Source: Pagrus major (lineage: Eukaryota; Chordata; Actinopteri; Spariformes; Sparidae). From it: 64,000 nucleotides of DNA. Each line of letters starts with the position of its first letter. Position 1 is the stretch's first letter. The stretch is from assembly GCF_040436345.1 (NCBI RefSeq), contig NC_133227.1, positions 25,294,671-25,358,670 of the forward strand. The letters run 5' to 3'. This document shows, in pieces, positions 39,696 to 52,074 of the stretch. The notes under the pieces were generated by a model. It ran no database searches. It was not told the DNA's origin and saw nothing but the letters and a program-made list of their open reading frames with translations. The position numbers were made by a program, and so were the translations under genes.

Positions 39696-39784
39696 TCCTT
39701 CGAGCCGGATTTGAACCAGCGACCTAAGGATAACTGCCTCTAAACACCTACAGTCCTCCGCTCTACCAACTGAGCTATCGAAGG
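39696..39784 (-). tRNA. trnay-gua: tRNA-Tyr (GTA), unit 23
   Basis: Consensus copy. Confidence 0.94.
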
Positions 39785-40187
39785 GAGCCCTCAGAGAGGG
39801 ATCACAGAGAGCTACATGGACTGTAACATGGCAACGAGCCAGCTGGGTTATGTTACGCACCCGCTGGCCTAACACTGGGACTTTCGTGAAGAGCTTGGTG
39901 GAGATTGACGTCGGCCACTATGTTCACCGGCGGACGTGGAACAGCTTTGACTTTTTCCCCCCGAACAAATCAAGCAATGAAACACACGGCTCTGAAAAAG
40001 GTTGCCTTCAACTCTTTCTATTCTGAGCAGACGAGGACGACAGGCAGGGCCCTCTACCCGGACGTGCCTGAACGATAAACGTAGCGAGCATCTGCTTTAA
40101 GTCAGATGAGAAACACAGTTTGAATGCGAGTTAAGGTGTGGTAGTTTGCTGACATGTGAAGACGGCAGATTAAAGGTACCTCAAGTG

Positions 40188-40269
40188 CGACGAGGATGGG
40201 ATTCGAACCCACGCGTGCAGAGCACAATGGATTAGCAGTCCATCGCCTTAACCACTCGGCCACCTCGTC
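40188..40269 (-). tRNA. trnas-gcu: tRNA-Ser (GCT), unit 23
   Basis: Consensus copy. Confidence 0.94.
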
Positions 40270-40377
40270 TTGGAGCGCACGGACTGTTGGGGTGACCACG
40301 CGGCGTGTGATCATAAAAAAGCAAAGAAAGTTGGACCCAACTCAGGTCTGATAGCAGTGCCTTGCAGGAGCCTGCAA

Positions 40378-40450
40378 GGGGAATTAGCTCAAATGGTAGA
40401 GCGCTCGCTTAGCATGCGAGAGGTAGCGGGATCGATGCCCGCATTCTCCA
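40378..40450 (+). tRNA. trnaa-agc: tRNA-Ala (AGC), unit 24
   Basis: Consensus copy. Confidence 0.94.
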
Positions 40451-40837
40451 AGAGACTTTAGTTTCCTCTCTTCTGGTGCGGAGGTAATGAGTGAAAAAGC
40501 GTGACATATGAGACATTCGTTGGATGGACAGGCTTAACATGCTGTGAATCAGCTCAGGCGTTCTTGCTAGGGTTTTGGCTCACGGCATGACCTTCGCAAC
40601 CTCTCTATGGCGTGGACGTCAGTTAAGGCGTGGTAGTTCGCTGACATGTGAAGATGGCGGATCAAAGGTACCTGAAGGGCACCGTATACTCGCCAACGCT
40701 GACGTCGGTCACTCAGTGTAGCGCCGGATGTGGACAAGCCTCTTGCGCCCCATTAAATCAAGTGACCAAATCCACAGGCGTCAGATCAGGTGCTTTCCGA
40801 TTGCAAAAAATCTACACAGAGGCCAAGGAAAAGCTCC

Positions 40838-40926
40838 TCCTTCGAGCCGGATTTGAACCAGCGACCTAAGGATAACTGCCTCTAAACACCTACAGTCCTC
40901 CGCTCTACCAACTGAGCTATCGAAGG
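40838..40926 (-). tRNA. trnay-gua: tRNA-Tyr (GTA), unit 24
   Basis: Consensus gene with the 106-bp 5'-flank deletion (junction near 40959). Confidence 0.93.
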
Positions 40927-41223
40927 GAGCCCTCAGAGAGGGATCACAGAGAGCTACATTCACCGGCGGACGTGGAACAGCTTTGACTTTTTCCCCCCGA
41001 ACAAATCAAGCAATGAAACACACGGCTCTGAAAAAGGTTGCCTTCAACTCTTTCTATTCTGAGCAGACGAGGACGACAGGCAGGGCCCTCTGGCCGGACG
41101 TGCCTGAACGATAAACGTAGCGAGCATCTGCTTTAAGTCAGATGAGAAACACAGTTTGAATGCGAGTTAAAGTGTGGTAGTTTGCTGACATGTGAAGACG
41201 GCAGATTAAAGGTTCCTCAAGTG

Positions 41224-41305
41224 CGACGAGGATGGGATTCGAACCCACGCGTGCAGAGCACAATGGATTAGCAGTCCATCGCCTTAACCACTCGGCCACC
41301 TCGTC
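41224..41305 (-). tRNA. trnas-gcu: tRNA-Ser (GCT), unit 24
   Basis: Consensus gene; GGTTCCTC and CTGGCCGG flank markers. Confidence 0.94.
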
Positions 41306-41413
41306 TTGGAGCGCACGGACTGTTGGGGTGACCACGCGGCGTGTGATCATAAAAAAGCAAAGAAAGTTGGACCCAACTCAGGTCTGATAGCAGTGCCTTG
41401 CAGGAGCCTGCAA

Positions 41414-41486
41414 GGGGAATTAGCTCAAATGGTAGAGCGCTCGCTTAGCATGCGAGAGGTAGCGGGATCGATGCCCGCATTCTCCA
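41414..41486 (+). tRNA. trnaa-agc: tRNA-Ala (AGC), unit 25
   Basis: Consensus gene; downstream spacer has CTTGTTAGGG. Confidence 0.94.
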
Positions 41487-41873
41487 AGAGACTTTAGTTT
41501 CCTCTCTTCTGGTGCGGAGGTAATGAGTGAAAAAGCGTGACATATGAGACATTCGTTGGATGGACAGGCTTAACATGCTGTGAATCAGCTCAGGCGTTCT
41601 TGTTAGGGTTTTGGCTCACGGCATGACCTTCGCAACCTCTCTATGGCGTGGACGTCAGTTAAGGCGTGGTAGTTCGCTGACATGTGAAGATGGCGGATCA
41701 AAGGTACCTGAAGGGCACCGTATACTCGCCAACGCTGACGTCGGTCACTCAGTGTAGCGCCGGATGTGGACAAGCCTCTTGCGCCCCATTAAATCAAGTG
41801 ACCAAATCCACAGGCGTCAGATCAGGTGCTTTCCGATTGCAAAAAATCTACACAGAGGCCAAGGAAAAGCTCC

Positions 41874-41962
41874 TCCTTCGAGCCGGATTTGAACCAGCGA
41901 CCTAAGGATAACTGCCTCTAAACACCTACAGTCCTCCGCTCTACCAACTGAGCTATCGAAGG
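41874..41962 (-). tRNA. trnay-gua: tRNA-Tyr (GTA), unit 25
   Basis: Consensus copy. Confidence 0.94.
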
Positions 41963-42365
41963 GAGCCCTCAGAGAGGGATCACAGAGAGCTACATGGACT
42001 GTAACATGGCAACGAGCCAGCTGGGTTATGTTACGCACCCGCTGGCCTAACACTGGGACTTTCGTGAAGAGCTTGGTGGGGATTGACGTCGGCCACTATG
42101 TTCACCGGCGGACGTGGAACAGCTTTGACTTTTTCCCCCCGAACAAATCAAGCAATGAAACACACGGCTCTGAAAAAGGTTGCCTTCAACTCTTTCTATT
42201 CTGAGCAGACGAGGATGACAGGCAGGGCCCTCTGGCCGGACGTGCCTGAACGATAAACGTAGCGAGCATCTGCTTTAAGTCAGATGAGAAACACAGTTTG
42301 AATGCGAGTTAAAGTGTGGTAGTTTGCTGACATGTGAAGACGGCAGATTAAAGGTTCCTCAAGTG

Positions 42366-42447
42366 CGACGAGGATGGGATTCGAACCCACGCGTGCAGAG
42401 CACAATGGATTAGCAGTCCATCGCCTTAACCACTCGGCCACCTCGTC
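42366..42447 (-). tRNA. trnas-gcu: tRNA-Ser (GCT), unit 25
   Basis: Consensus gene; GGTTCCTC marker. Confidence 0.94.
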
Positions 42448-42555
42448 TTGGAGCGCACGGACTGTTGGGGTGACCACGCGGCGTGTGATCATAAAAAAGC
42501 AAAGAAAGTTGGACCCAACTCAGGTCTGATAGCAGTGCCTTGCAGGAGCCTGCAA

Positions 42556-42628
42556 GGGGAATTAGCTCAAATGGTAGAGCGCTCGCTTAGCATGCGAGAG
42601 GTAGCGGGATCGATGCCCGCATTCTCCA
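42556..42628 (+). tRNA. trnaa-agc: tRNA-Ala (AGC), unit 26
   Basis: Consensus gene; CTTGTTAGGG marker. Confidence 0.94.
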
Positions 42629-43015
42629 AGAGACTTTAGTTTCCTCTCTTCTGGTGCGGAGGTAATGAGTGAAAAAGCGTGACATATGAGACATTCGTTG
42701 GATGGACAGGCTTAACATGCTGTGAATCAGCTCAGGCGTTCTTGTTAGGGTTTTGGCTCACGGCATGACCTTCGCAACCTCTCTATGGCGTGGACGTCAG
42801 TTAAGGCGTGGTAGTTCGCTGACATGTGAAGATGGCGGATCAAAGGTACCTGAAGGGCACCGTATACTCGCCAACGCTGACGTCGGTCACTCAGTGTAGC
42901 GCCGGATGTGGACAAGCCTCTTGCGCCCCATTAAATCAAGTGACCAAATCCACAGGCGTCAGATCAGGTGCTTTCCGATTGCAAAAAATCTACACAGAGG
43001 CCAAGGAAAAGCTCC

Positions 43016-43104
43016 TCCTTCGAGCCGGATTTGAACCAGCGACCTAAGGATAACTGCCTCTAAACACCTACAGTCCTCCGCTCTACCAACTGAGCTATCG
43101 AAGG
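43016..43104 (-). tRNA. trnay-gua: tRNA-Tyr (GTA), unit 26
   Basis: Consensus copy. Confidence 0.94.
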
Positions 43105-43507
43105 GAGCCCTCAGAGAGGGATCACAGAGAGCTACATGGACTGTAACATGGCAACGAGCCAGCTGGGTTATGTTACGCACCCGCTGGCCTAACACTGGGA
43201 CTTTCGTGAAGAGCTTGGTGGGGATTGACGTCGGCCACTATGTTCACCGGCGGACGTGGAACAGCTTTGACTTTTTCCCCCCGAACAAATCAAGCAATGA
43301 AACACACGGCTCTGAAAAAGGTTGCCTTCAACTCTTTCTATTCTGAGCAGACGAGGATGACAGGCAGGGCCCTCTACCCGGACGTGCCTGAACGATAAAC
43401 GTAGCGAGCATCTGCTTTAAGTCAGATGAGAAACACAGTTTGAATGCGAGTTAAGGTGTGGTAGTTTGCTGACATGTGAAGACGGCAGATTAAAGGTACC
43501 TCAAGTG

Positions 43508-43589
43508 CGACGAGGATGGGATTCGAACCCACGCGTGCAGAGCACAATGGATTAGCAGTCCATCGCCTTAACCACTCGGCCACCTCGTC
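43508..43589 (-). tRNA. trnas-gcu: tRNA-Ser (GCT), unit 26
   Basis: Consensus copy. Confidence 0.94.
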
Positions 43590-43697
43590 TTGGAGCGCAC
43601 GGACTGTTGGGGTGACCACGCGGCGTGTGATCATAAAAAAGCAAAGAAAGTTGGACCCAACTCAGGTCTGATAGCAGTGCCTTGCAGGAGCCTGCAA

Positions 43698-43770
43698 GGG
43701 GAATTAGCTCAAATGGTAGAGCGCTCGCTTAGCATGCGAGAGGTAGCGGGATCGATGCCCGCATTCTCCA
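43698..43770 (+). tRNA. trnaa-agc: tRNA-Ala (AGC), unit 27
   Basis: Consensus copy. Confidence 0.94.
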
Positions 43771-44157
43771 AGAGACTTTAGTTTCCTCTCTTCTGGTGCG
43801 GAGGTAATGAGTGAAAAAGCGTGACATATGAGACATTCGTTGGATGGACAGGCTTAACATGCTGTGAATCAGCTCAGGCGTTCTTGCTAGGGTTTTGGCT
43901 CACGGCATGACCTTCGCAACCTCTCTATGGCGTGGACGTCAGTTAAGGCGTGGTAGTTCGCTGACATGTGAAGATGGCGGATCAAAGGTACCTGAAGGGC
44001 ACCGTATACTCGCCAACGCTGACGTCGGTCACTCAGTGTAGCGCCGGATGCGGACAAGCCTCTTGCGCCCCATTAAATCAAGTGACCAAATCCACAGGCG
44101 TCAGATCAGGTGCTTTCCGATTGCAAAAAATCTACACAGAGGCCAAGGAAAAGCTCC

Positions 44158-44246
44158 TCCTTCGAGCCGGATTTGAACCAGCGACCTAAGGATAACTGCC
44201 TCTAAACACCTACAGTCCTCCGCTCTACCAACTGAGCTATCGAAGG
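44158..44246 (-). tRNA. trnay-gua: tRNA-Tyr (GTA), unit 27
   Basis: Consensus copy. Confidence 0.94.
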
Positions 44247-44649
44247 GAGCCCTCAGAGAGGGATCACAGAGAGCTACATGGACTGTAACATGGCAACGAG
44301 CCAGCTGGGTTATGTTACGCACCCGCTGGCCTAACACTGGGACTTTCGTGAAGAGCTTGGTGGAGATTGACGTCGGCCACTATGTTCACCGGCGGACGTG
44401 GAACAGCTTTGACTTTTTCCCCCCGAACAAATCAAGCAATGAAACACACGGCTCTGAAAAAGGTTGCCTTCAACTCTTTCTATTCTGAGCAGACGAGGAC
44501 GACAGGCAGGGCCCTCTACCCGGACGTGCCTGAACGATAAACGTAGCGAGCATCTGCTTTAAGTCAGATGAGAAACACAGTTTGAATGCGAGTTAAGGTG
44601 TGGTAGTTTGCTGACATGTGAAGACGGCAGATTAAAGGTACCTCAAGTG

Positions 44650-44731
44650 CGACGAGGATGGGATTCGAACCCACGCGTGCAGAGCACAATGGATTAGCAG
44701 TCCATCGCCTTAACCACTCGGCCACCTCGTC
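44650..44731 (-). tRNA. trnas-gcu: tRNA-Ser (GCT), unit 27
   Basis: Consensus copy. Confidence 0.94.
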
Positions 44732-44839
44732 TTGGAGCGCACGGACTGTTGGGGTGACCACGCGGCGTGTGATCATAAAAAAGCAAAGAAAGTTGGACCC
44801 AACTCAGGTCTGATAGCAGTGCCTTGCAGGAGCCTGCAA

Positions 44840-44912
44840 GGGGAATTAGCTCAAATGGTAGAGCGCTCGCTTAGCATGCGAGAGGTAGCGGGATCGATGC
44901 CCGCATTCTCCA
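44840..44912 (+). tRNA. trnaa-agc: tRNA-Ala (AGC), unit 28
   Basis: Consensus copy. Confidence 0.94.
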
Positions 44913-45299
44913 AGAGACTTTAGTTTCCTCTCTTCTGGTGCGGAGGTAATGAGTGAAAAAGCGTGACATATGAGACATTCGTTGGATGGACAGGCTTAAC
45001 ATGCTGTGAATCAGCTCAGGCGTTCTTGCTAGGGTTTTGGCTCACGGCATGACCTTCGCAACCTCTCTATGGCGTGGACGTCAGTTAAGGCGTGGTAGTT
45101 CGCTGACATGTGAAGATGGCGGATCAAAGGTACCTGAAGGGCACCGTATACTCGCCAACGCTGACGTCGGTCACTCAGTGTAGCGCCGGATGTGGACAAG
45201 CCTCTTGCGCCCCATTAAATCAAGTGACCAAATCCACAGGCGTCAGATCAGGTGCTTTCCGATTGCAAAAAATCTACACAGAGGCCAAGGAAAAGCTCC

Positions 45300-45388
45300 T
45301 CCTTCGAGCCGGATTTGAACCAGCGACCTAAGGATAACTGCCTCTAAACACCTACAGTCCTCCGCTCTACCAACTGAGCTATCGAAGG
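45300..45388 (-). tRNA. trnay-gua: tRNA-Tyr (GTA), unit 28
   Basis: Consensus copy. Confidence 0.94.
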
Positions 45389-45791
45389 GAGCCCTCAGAG
45401 AGGGATCACAGAGAGCTACATGGACTGTAACATGGCAACGAGCCAGCTGGGTTATGTTACGCACCCGCTGGCCTAACACTGGGACTTTCGTGAAGAGCTT
45501 GGTGGAGATTGACGTCGGCCACTATGTTCACCGGCGGACGTGGAACAGCTTTGACTTTTTCCCCCCGAACAAATCAAGCAATGAAACACACGGCTCTGAA
45601 AAAGGTTGCCTTCAACTCTTTCTATTCTGAGCAGACGAGGACGACAGGCAGGGCCCTCTACCCGGACGTGCCTGAACGATAAACGTAGCGAGCATCTGCT
45701 TTAAGTCAGATGAGAAACACAGTTTGAATGCGAGTTAAGGTGTGGTAGTTTGCTGACATGTGAAGACGGCAGATTAAAGGTACCTCAAGTG

Positions 45792-45873
45792 CGACGAGGA
45801 TGGGATTCGAACCCACGCGTGCAGAGCACAATGGATTAGCAGTCCATCGCCTTAACCACTCGGCCACCTCGTC
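45792..45873 (-). tRNA. trnas-gcu: tRNA-Ser (GCT), unit 28
   Basis: Consensus copy. Confidence 0.94.
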
Positions 45874-45981
45874 TTGGAGCGCACGGACTGTTGGGGTGAC
45901 CACGCGGCGTGTGATCATAAAAAAGCAAAGAAAGTTGGACCCAACTCAGGTCTGATAGCAGTGCCTTGCAGGAGCCTGCAA

Positions 45982-46054
45982 GGGGAATTAGCTCAAATGG
46001 TAGAGCGCTCGCTTAGCATGCGAGAGGTAGCGGGATCGATGCCCGCATTCTCCA
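45982..46054 (+). tRNA. trnaa-agc: tRNA-Ala (AGC), unit 29
   Basis: Consensus copy. Confidence 0.94.
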
Positions 46055-46441
46055 AGAGACTTTAGTTTCCTCTCTTCTGGTGCGGAGGTAATGAGTGAAA
46101 AAGCGTGACATATGAGACATTCGTTGGATGGACAGGCTTAACATGCTGTGAATCAGCTCAGGCGTTCTTGCTAGGGTTTTGGCTCACGGCATGACCTTCG
46201 CAACCTCTCTATGGCGTGGACGTCAGTTAAGGCGTGGTAGTTCGCTGACATGTGAAGATGGCGGATCAAAGGTACCTGAAGGGCACCGTATACTCGCCAA
46301 CGCTGACGTCGGTCACTCAGTGTAGCGCCGGATGTGGACAAGCCTCTTGCGCCCCATTAAATCAAGTGACCAAATCCACAGGCGTCAGATCAGGTGCTTT
46401 CCGATTGCAAAAAATCTACACAGAGGCCAAGGAAAAGCTCC

Positions 46442-46530
46442 TCCTTCGAGCCGGATTTGAACCAGCGACCTAAGGATAACTGCCTCTAAACACCTACAGT
46501 CCTCCGCTCTACCAACTGAGCTATCGAAGG
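46442..46530 (-). tRNA. trnay-gua: tRNA-Tyr (GTA), unit 29
   Basis: Consensus gene with the 106-bp 5'-flank deletion (junction near 46563). Confidence 0.93.
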
Positions 46531-46827
46531 GAGCCCTCAGAGAGGGATCACAGAGAGCTACATTCACCGGCGGACGTGGAACAGCTTTGACTTTTTCCCC
46601 CCGAACAAATCAAGCAATGAAACACACGGCTCTGAAAAAGGTTGCCTTCAACTCTTTCTATTCTGAGCAGACGAGGACGACAGGCAGGGCCCTCTACCCG
46701 GACGTGCCTGAACGATAAACGTAGCGAGCATCTGCTTTAAGTCAGATGAGAAACACAGTTTGAATGCGAGTTAAGGTGTGGTAGTTTGCTGACATGTGAA
46801 GACGGCAGATTAAAGGTACCTCAAGTG

Positions 46828-46909
46828 CGACGAGGATGGGATTCGAACCCACGCGTGCAGAGCACAATGGATTAGCAGTCCATCGCCTTAACCACTCGGC
46901 CACCTCGTC
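46828..46909 (-). tRNA. trnas-gcu: tRNA-Ser (GCT), unit 29
   Basis: Consensus copy. Confidence 0.94.
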
Positions 46910-47017
46910 TTGGAGCGCACGGACTGTTGGGGTGACCACGCGGCGTGTGATCATAAAAAAGCAAAGAAAGTTGGACCCAACTCAGGTCTGATAGCAGTGC
47001 CTTGCAGGAGCCTGCAA

Positions 47018-47090
47018 GGGGAATTAGCTCAAATGGTAGAGCGCTCGCTTAGCATGCGAGAGGTAGCGGGATCGATGCCCGCATTCTCCA
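47018..47090 (+). tRNA. trnaa-agc: tRNA-Ala (AGC), unit 30
   Basis: Consensus copy. Confidence 0.94.
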
Positions 47091-47477
47091 AGAGACTTTA
47101 GTTTCCTCTCTTCTGGTGCGGAGGTAATGAGTGAAAAAGCGTGACATATGAGACATTCGTTGGATGGACAGGCTTAACATGCTGTGAATCAGCTCAGGCG
47201 TTCTTGCTAGGGTTTTGGCTCACGGCATGACCTTCGCAACCTCTCTATGGCGTGGACGTCAGTTAAGGCGTGGTAGTTCGCTGACATGTGAAGATGGCGG
47301 ATCAAAGGTACCTGAAGGGCACCGTATACTCGCCAACGCTGACGTCGGTCACTCAGTGTAGCGCCGGATGTGGACAAGCCTCTTGCGCCCCATTAAATCA
47401 AGTGACCAAATCCACAGGCGTCAGATCAGGTGCTTTCCGATTGCAAAAAATCTACACAGAGGCCAAGGAAAAGCTCC

Positions 47478-47566
47478 TCCTTCGAGCCGGATTTGAACCA
47501 GCGACCTAAGGATAACTGCCTCTAAACACCTACAGTCCTCCGCTCTACCAACTGAGCTATCGAAGG
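47478..47566 (-). tRNA. trnay-gua: tRNA-Tyr (GTA), unit 30
   Basis: Consensus gene; spacer has GCAGATGAGG, shared with unit 41. Confidence 0.94.
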
Positions 47567-47969
47567 GAGCCCTCAGAGAGGGATCACAGAGAGCTACATG
47601 GACTGTAACATGGCAACGAGCCAGCTGGGTTATGTTACGCACCCGCTGGCCTAACACTGGGACTTTCGTGAAGAGCTTGGTGGAGATTGACGTCGGCCAC
47701 TATGTTCACCGGCGGACGTGGAACAGCTTTGACTTTTTCCCCCCGAACAAATCAAGCAATGAAACACACGGCTCTGAAAAAGGTTGCCTTCAACTCTTTC
47801 TATTCTGAGCAGATGAGGACGACAGGCAGGGCCCTCTAGCCGGACGTGCCTGAACGATAAACGTAGCGAGCATCTGCTTTAAGTCAGATGAGAAACACAG
47901 TTTGAATGCGAGTTAAGGTGTGGTAGTTTGCTGACATGTGAAGACGGCAGATTAAAGGTACCTCAAGTG

Positions 47970-48051
47970 CGACGAGGATGGGATTCGAACCCACGCGTGC
48001 AGAGCACAATGGATTAGCAGTCCATCGCCTTAACCACTCGGCCACCTCGTC
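47970..48051 (-). tRNA. trnas-gcu: tRNA-Ser (GCT), unit 30
   Basis: Consensus copy. Confidence 0.94.
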
Positions 48052-48159
48052 TTGGAGCGCACGGACTGTTGGGGTGACCACGCGGCGTGTGATCATAAAA
48101 AAGCAAAGAAAGTTGGACCCAACTCAGGTCTGATAGCAGTGCCTTGCAGGAGCCTGCAA

Positions 48160-48232
48160 GGGGAATTAGCTCAAATGGTAGAGCGCTCGCTTAGCATGCG
48201 AGAGGTAGCGGGATCGATGCCCGCATTCTCCA
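48160..48232 (+). tRNA. trnaa-agc: tRNA-Ala (AGC), unit 31
   Basis: Consensus copy. Confidence 0.94.
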
Positions 48233-48619
48233 AGAGACTTTAGTTTCCTCTCTTCTGGTGCGGAGGTAATGAGTGAAAAAGCGTGACATATGAGACATTC
48301 GTTGGATGGACAGGCTTAACATGCTGTGAATCAGCTCAGGCGTTCTTGCTAGGGTTTTGGCTCACGGCATGACCTTCGCAACCTCTCTATGGCGTGGACG
48401 TCAGTTAAGGCGTGGTAGTTCGCTGACATGTGAAGATGGCGGATCAAAGGTACCTGAAGGGCACCGTATACTCGCCAACGCTGACGTCGGTCACTCAGTG
48501 TAGCGCCGGATGTGGACAAGCCTCTTGCGCCCCATTAAATCAAGTGACCAAATCCACAGGCGTCAGATCAGGTGCTTTCCGATTGCAAAAAATCTACACA
48601 GAGGCCAAGGAAAAGCTCC

Positions 48620-48708
48620 TCCTTCGAGCCGGATTTGAACCAGCGACCTAAGGATAACTGCCTCTAAACACCTACAGTCCTCCGCTCTACCAACTGAGCT
48701 ATCGAAGG
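48620..48708 (-). tRNA. trnay-gua: tRNA-Tyr (GTA), unit 31
   Basis: Consensus copy. Confidence 0.94.
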
Positions 48709-49111
48709 GAGCCCTCAGAGAGGGATCACAGAGAGCTACATGGACTGTAACATGGCAACGAGCCAGCTGGGTTATGTTACGCACCCGCTGGCCTAACACT
48801 GGGACTTTCGTGAAGAGCTTGGTGGAGATTGACGTCGGCCACTATGTTCACCGGCGGACGTGGAACAGCTTTGACTTTTTCCCCCCGAACAAATCAAGCA
48901 ATGAAACACACGGCTCTGAAAAAGGTTGCCTTCAACTCTTTCTATTCTGAGCAGACGAGGACGACAGGCAGGGCCCTCTACCCGGACGTGCCTGAACGAT
49001 AAACGTAGCGAGCATCTGCTTTAAGTCAGATGAGAAACACAGTTTGAATGCGAGTTAAGGTGTGGTAGTTTGCTGACATGTGAAGACGGCAGATTAAAGG
49101 TACCTCAAGTG

Positions 49112-49193
49112 CGACGAGGATGGGATTCGAACCCACGCGTGCAGAGCACAATGGATTAGCAGTCCATCGCCTTAACCACTCGGCCACCTCGTC
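49112..49193 (-). tRNA. trnas-gcu: tRNA-Ser (GCT), unit 31
   Basis: Consensus copy. Confidence 0.94.
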
Positions 49194-49301
49194 TTGGAGC
49201 GCACGGACTGTTGGGGTGACCACGCGGCGTGTGATCATAAAAAAGCAAAGAAAGTTGGACCCAACTCAGGTCTGATAGCAGTGCCTTGCAGGAGCCTGCA
49301 A

Positions 49302-49374
49302 GGGGAATTAGCTCAAATGGTAGAGCGCTCGCTTAGCATGCGAGAGGTAGCGGGATCGATGCCCGCATTCTCCA
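49302..49374 (+). tRNA. trnaa-agc: tRNA-Ala (AGC), unit 32
   Basis: Consensus copy. Confidence 0.94.
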
Positions 49375-49761
49375 AGAGACTTTAGTTTCCTCTCTTCTGG
49401 TGCGGAGGTAATGAGTGAAAAAGCGTGACATATGAGACATTCGTTGGATGGACAGGCTTAACATGCTGTGAATCAGCTCAGGCGTTCTTGCTAGGGTTTT
49501 GGCTCACGGCATGACCTTCGCAACCTCTCTATGGCGTGGACGTCAGTTAAGGCGTGGTAGTTCGCTGACATGTGAAGATGGCGGATCAAAGGTACCTGAA
49601 GGGCACCGTATACTCGCCAACGCTGACGTCGGTCACTCAGTGTAGCGCCGGATGTGGACAAGCCTCTTGCGCCCCATTAAATCAAGTGACCAAATCCACA
49701 GGCGTCAGATCAGGTGCTTTCCGATTGCAAAAAATCTACACAGAGGCCAAGGAAAAGCTCC

Positions 49762-49850
49762 TCCTTCGAGCCGGATTTGAACCAGCGACCTAAGGATAAC
49801 TGCCTCTAAACACCTACAGTCCTCCGCTCTACCAACTGAGCTATCGAAGG
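49762..49850 (-). tRNA. trnay-gua: tRNA-Tyr (GTA), unit 32
   Basis: Consensus copy. Confidence 0.94.
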
Positions 49851-50253
49851 GAGCCCTCAGAGAGGGATCACAGAGAGCTACATGGACTGTAACATGGCAA
49901 CGAGCCAGCTGGGTTATGTTACGCACCCGCTGGCCTAACACTGGGACTTTCGTGAAGAGCTTGGTGGAGATTGACGTCGGCCACTATGTTCACCGGCGGA
50001 CGTGGAACAGCTTTGACTTTTTCCCCCCGAACAAATCAAGCAATGAAACACACGGCTCTGAAAAAGGTTGCCTTCAACTCTTTCTATTCTGAGCAGACGA
50101 GGACGACAGGCAGGGCCCTCTACCCGGACGTGCCTGAACGATAAACGTAGCGAGCATCTGCTTTAAGTCAGATGAGAAACACAGTTTGAATGCGAGTTAA
50201 GGTGTGGTAGTTTGCTGACATGTGAAGACGGCAGATTAAAGGTACCTCAAGTG

Positions 50254-50335
50254 CGACGAGGATGGGATTCGAACCCACGCGTGCAGAGCACAATGGATTA
50301 GCAGTCCATCGCCTTAACCACTCGGCCACCTCGTC
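50254..50335 (-). tRNA. trnas-gcu: tRNA-Ser (GCT), unit 32
   Basis: Consensus copy. Confidence 0.94.
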
Positions 50336-50443
50336 TTGGAGCGCACGGACTGTTGGGGTGACCACGCGGCGTGTGATCATAAAAAAGCAAAGAAAGTTGG
50401 ACCCAACTCAGGTCTGATAGCAGTGCCTTGCAGGAGCCTGCAA

Positions 50444-50516
50444 GGGGAATTAGCTCAAATGGTAGAGCGCTCGCTTAGCATGCGAGAGGTAGCGGGATCG
50501 ATGCCCGCATTCTCCA
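50444..50516 (+). tRNA. trnaa-agc: tRNA-Ala (AGC), unit 33
   Basis: Consensus copy. Confidence 0.94.
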
Positions 50517-50903
50517 AGAGACTTTAGTTTCCTCTCTTCTGGTGCGGAGGTAATGAGTGAAAAAGCGTGACATATGAGACATTCGTTGGATGGACAGGCT
50601 TAACATGCTGTGAATCAGCTCAGGCGTTCTTGCTAGGGTTTTGGCTCACGGCATGACCTTCGCAACCTCTCTATGGCGTGGACGTCAGTTAAGGCGTGGT
50701 AGTTCGCTGACATGTGAAGATGGCGGATCAAAGGTACCTGAAGGGCACCGTATACTCGCCAACGCTGACGTCGGTCACTCAGTGTAGCGCCGGATGTGGA
50801 CAAGCCTCTTGCGCCCCATTAAATCAAGTGACCAAATCCACAGGCGTCAGATCAGGTGCTTTCCGATTGCAAAAAATCTACACAGAGGCCAAGGAAAAGC
50901 TCC

Positions 50904-50992
50904 TCCTTCGAGCCGGATTTGAACCAGCGACCTAAGGATAACTGCCTCTAAACACCTACAGTCCTCCGCTCTACCAACTGAGCTATCGAAGG
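50904..50992 (-). tRNA. trnay-gua: tRNA-Tyr (GTA), unit 33
   Basis: Consensus copy. Confidence 0.94.
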
Positions 50993-51395
50993 GAGCCCTC
51001 AGAGAGGGATCACAGAGAGCTACATGGACTGTAACATGGCAACGAGCCAGCTGGGTTATGTTACGCACCCGCTGGCCTAACACTGGGACTTTCGTGAAGA
51101 GCTTGGTGGAGATTGACGTCGGCCACTATGTTCACCGGCGGACGTGGAACAGCTTTGACTTTTTCCCCCCGAACAAATCAAGCAATGAAACACACGGCTC
51201 TGAAAAAGGTTGCCTTCAACTCTTTCTATTCTGAGCAGACGAGGACGACAGGCAGGGCCCTCTACCCGGACGTGCCTGAACGATAAACGTAGCGAGCATC
51301 TGCTTTAAGTCAGATGAGAAACACAGTTTGAATGCGAGTTAAGGTGTGGTAGTTTGCTGACATGTGAAGACGGCAGATTAAAGGTACCTCAAGTG

Positions 51396-51477
51396 CGACG
51401 AGGATGGGATTCGAACCCACGCGTGCAGAGCACAATGGATTAGCAGTCCATCGCCTTAACCACTCGGCCACCTCGTC
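51396..51477 (-). tRNA. trnas-gcu: tRNA-Ser (GCT), unit 33
   Basis: Consensus gene; followed by the duplicated Ala 5' flank. Confidence 0.94.
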
Positions 51478-51541
51478 TTGGAGCGCACGGACTGTTGGGG
51501 TGACCACGCGGCGTGTGATCATAAAAAAGCAAAGAAAGTTG

Positions 51542-51615
51542 GACCCAACTCAGGTCTGAGACCCAACTCAGGTCTGATAGCAGTGCCTTGCAGGAGCCTG
51601 CAAGGAGCCTGCAAG
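51542..51615. repeat. two small tandem duplications (18 bp and 11 bp) in one Ser-Ala flank
   Basis: GACCCAACTCAGGTCTGA occurs twice in a row (51542-51559, 51560-51577), and GAGCCTGCAAG twice (51594-51604, 51605-51615). They add 29 bp to this unit alone and extend the palindrome arm next to tRNA-Ala. Confidence 0.92.
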
Positions 51616-51687
51616 GGGAATTAGCTCAAATGGTAGAGCGCTCGCTTAGCATGCGAGAGGTAGCGGGATCGATGCCCGCATTCTCCA
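51615..51687 (+). tRNA. trnaa-agc: tRNA-Ala (AGC), unit 34
   Basis: Gene body is consensus; the 5' flank carries the two small duplications. Confidence 0.93.
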
Positions 51688-52074
51688 AGAGACTTTAGTT
51701 TCCTCTCTTCTGGTGCGGAGGTAATGAGTGAAAAAGCGTGACATATGAGACATTCGTTGGATGGACAGGCTTAACATGCTGTGAATCAGCTCAGGCGTTC
51801 TTGCTAGGGTTTTGGCTCACGGCATGACCTTCGCAACCTCTCTATGGCGTGGACGTCAGTTAAGGCGTGGTAGTTCGCTGACATGTGAAGATGGCGGATC
51901 AAAGGTACCTGAAGGGCACCGTATACTCGCCAACGCTGACGTCGGTCACTCAGTGTAGCGCCGGATGTGGACAAGCCTCTTGCGCCCCATTAAATCAAGT
52001 GACCAAATCCACAGGCGTCAGATCAGGTGCTTTCCGATTGCAAAAAATCTACACAGAGGCCAAGGAAAAGCTCC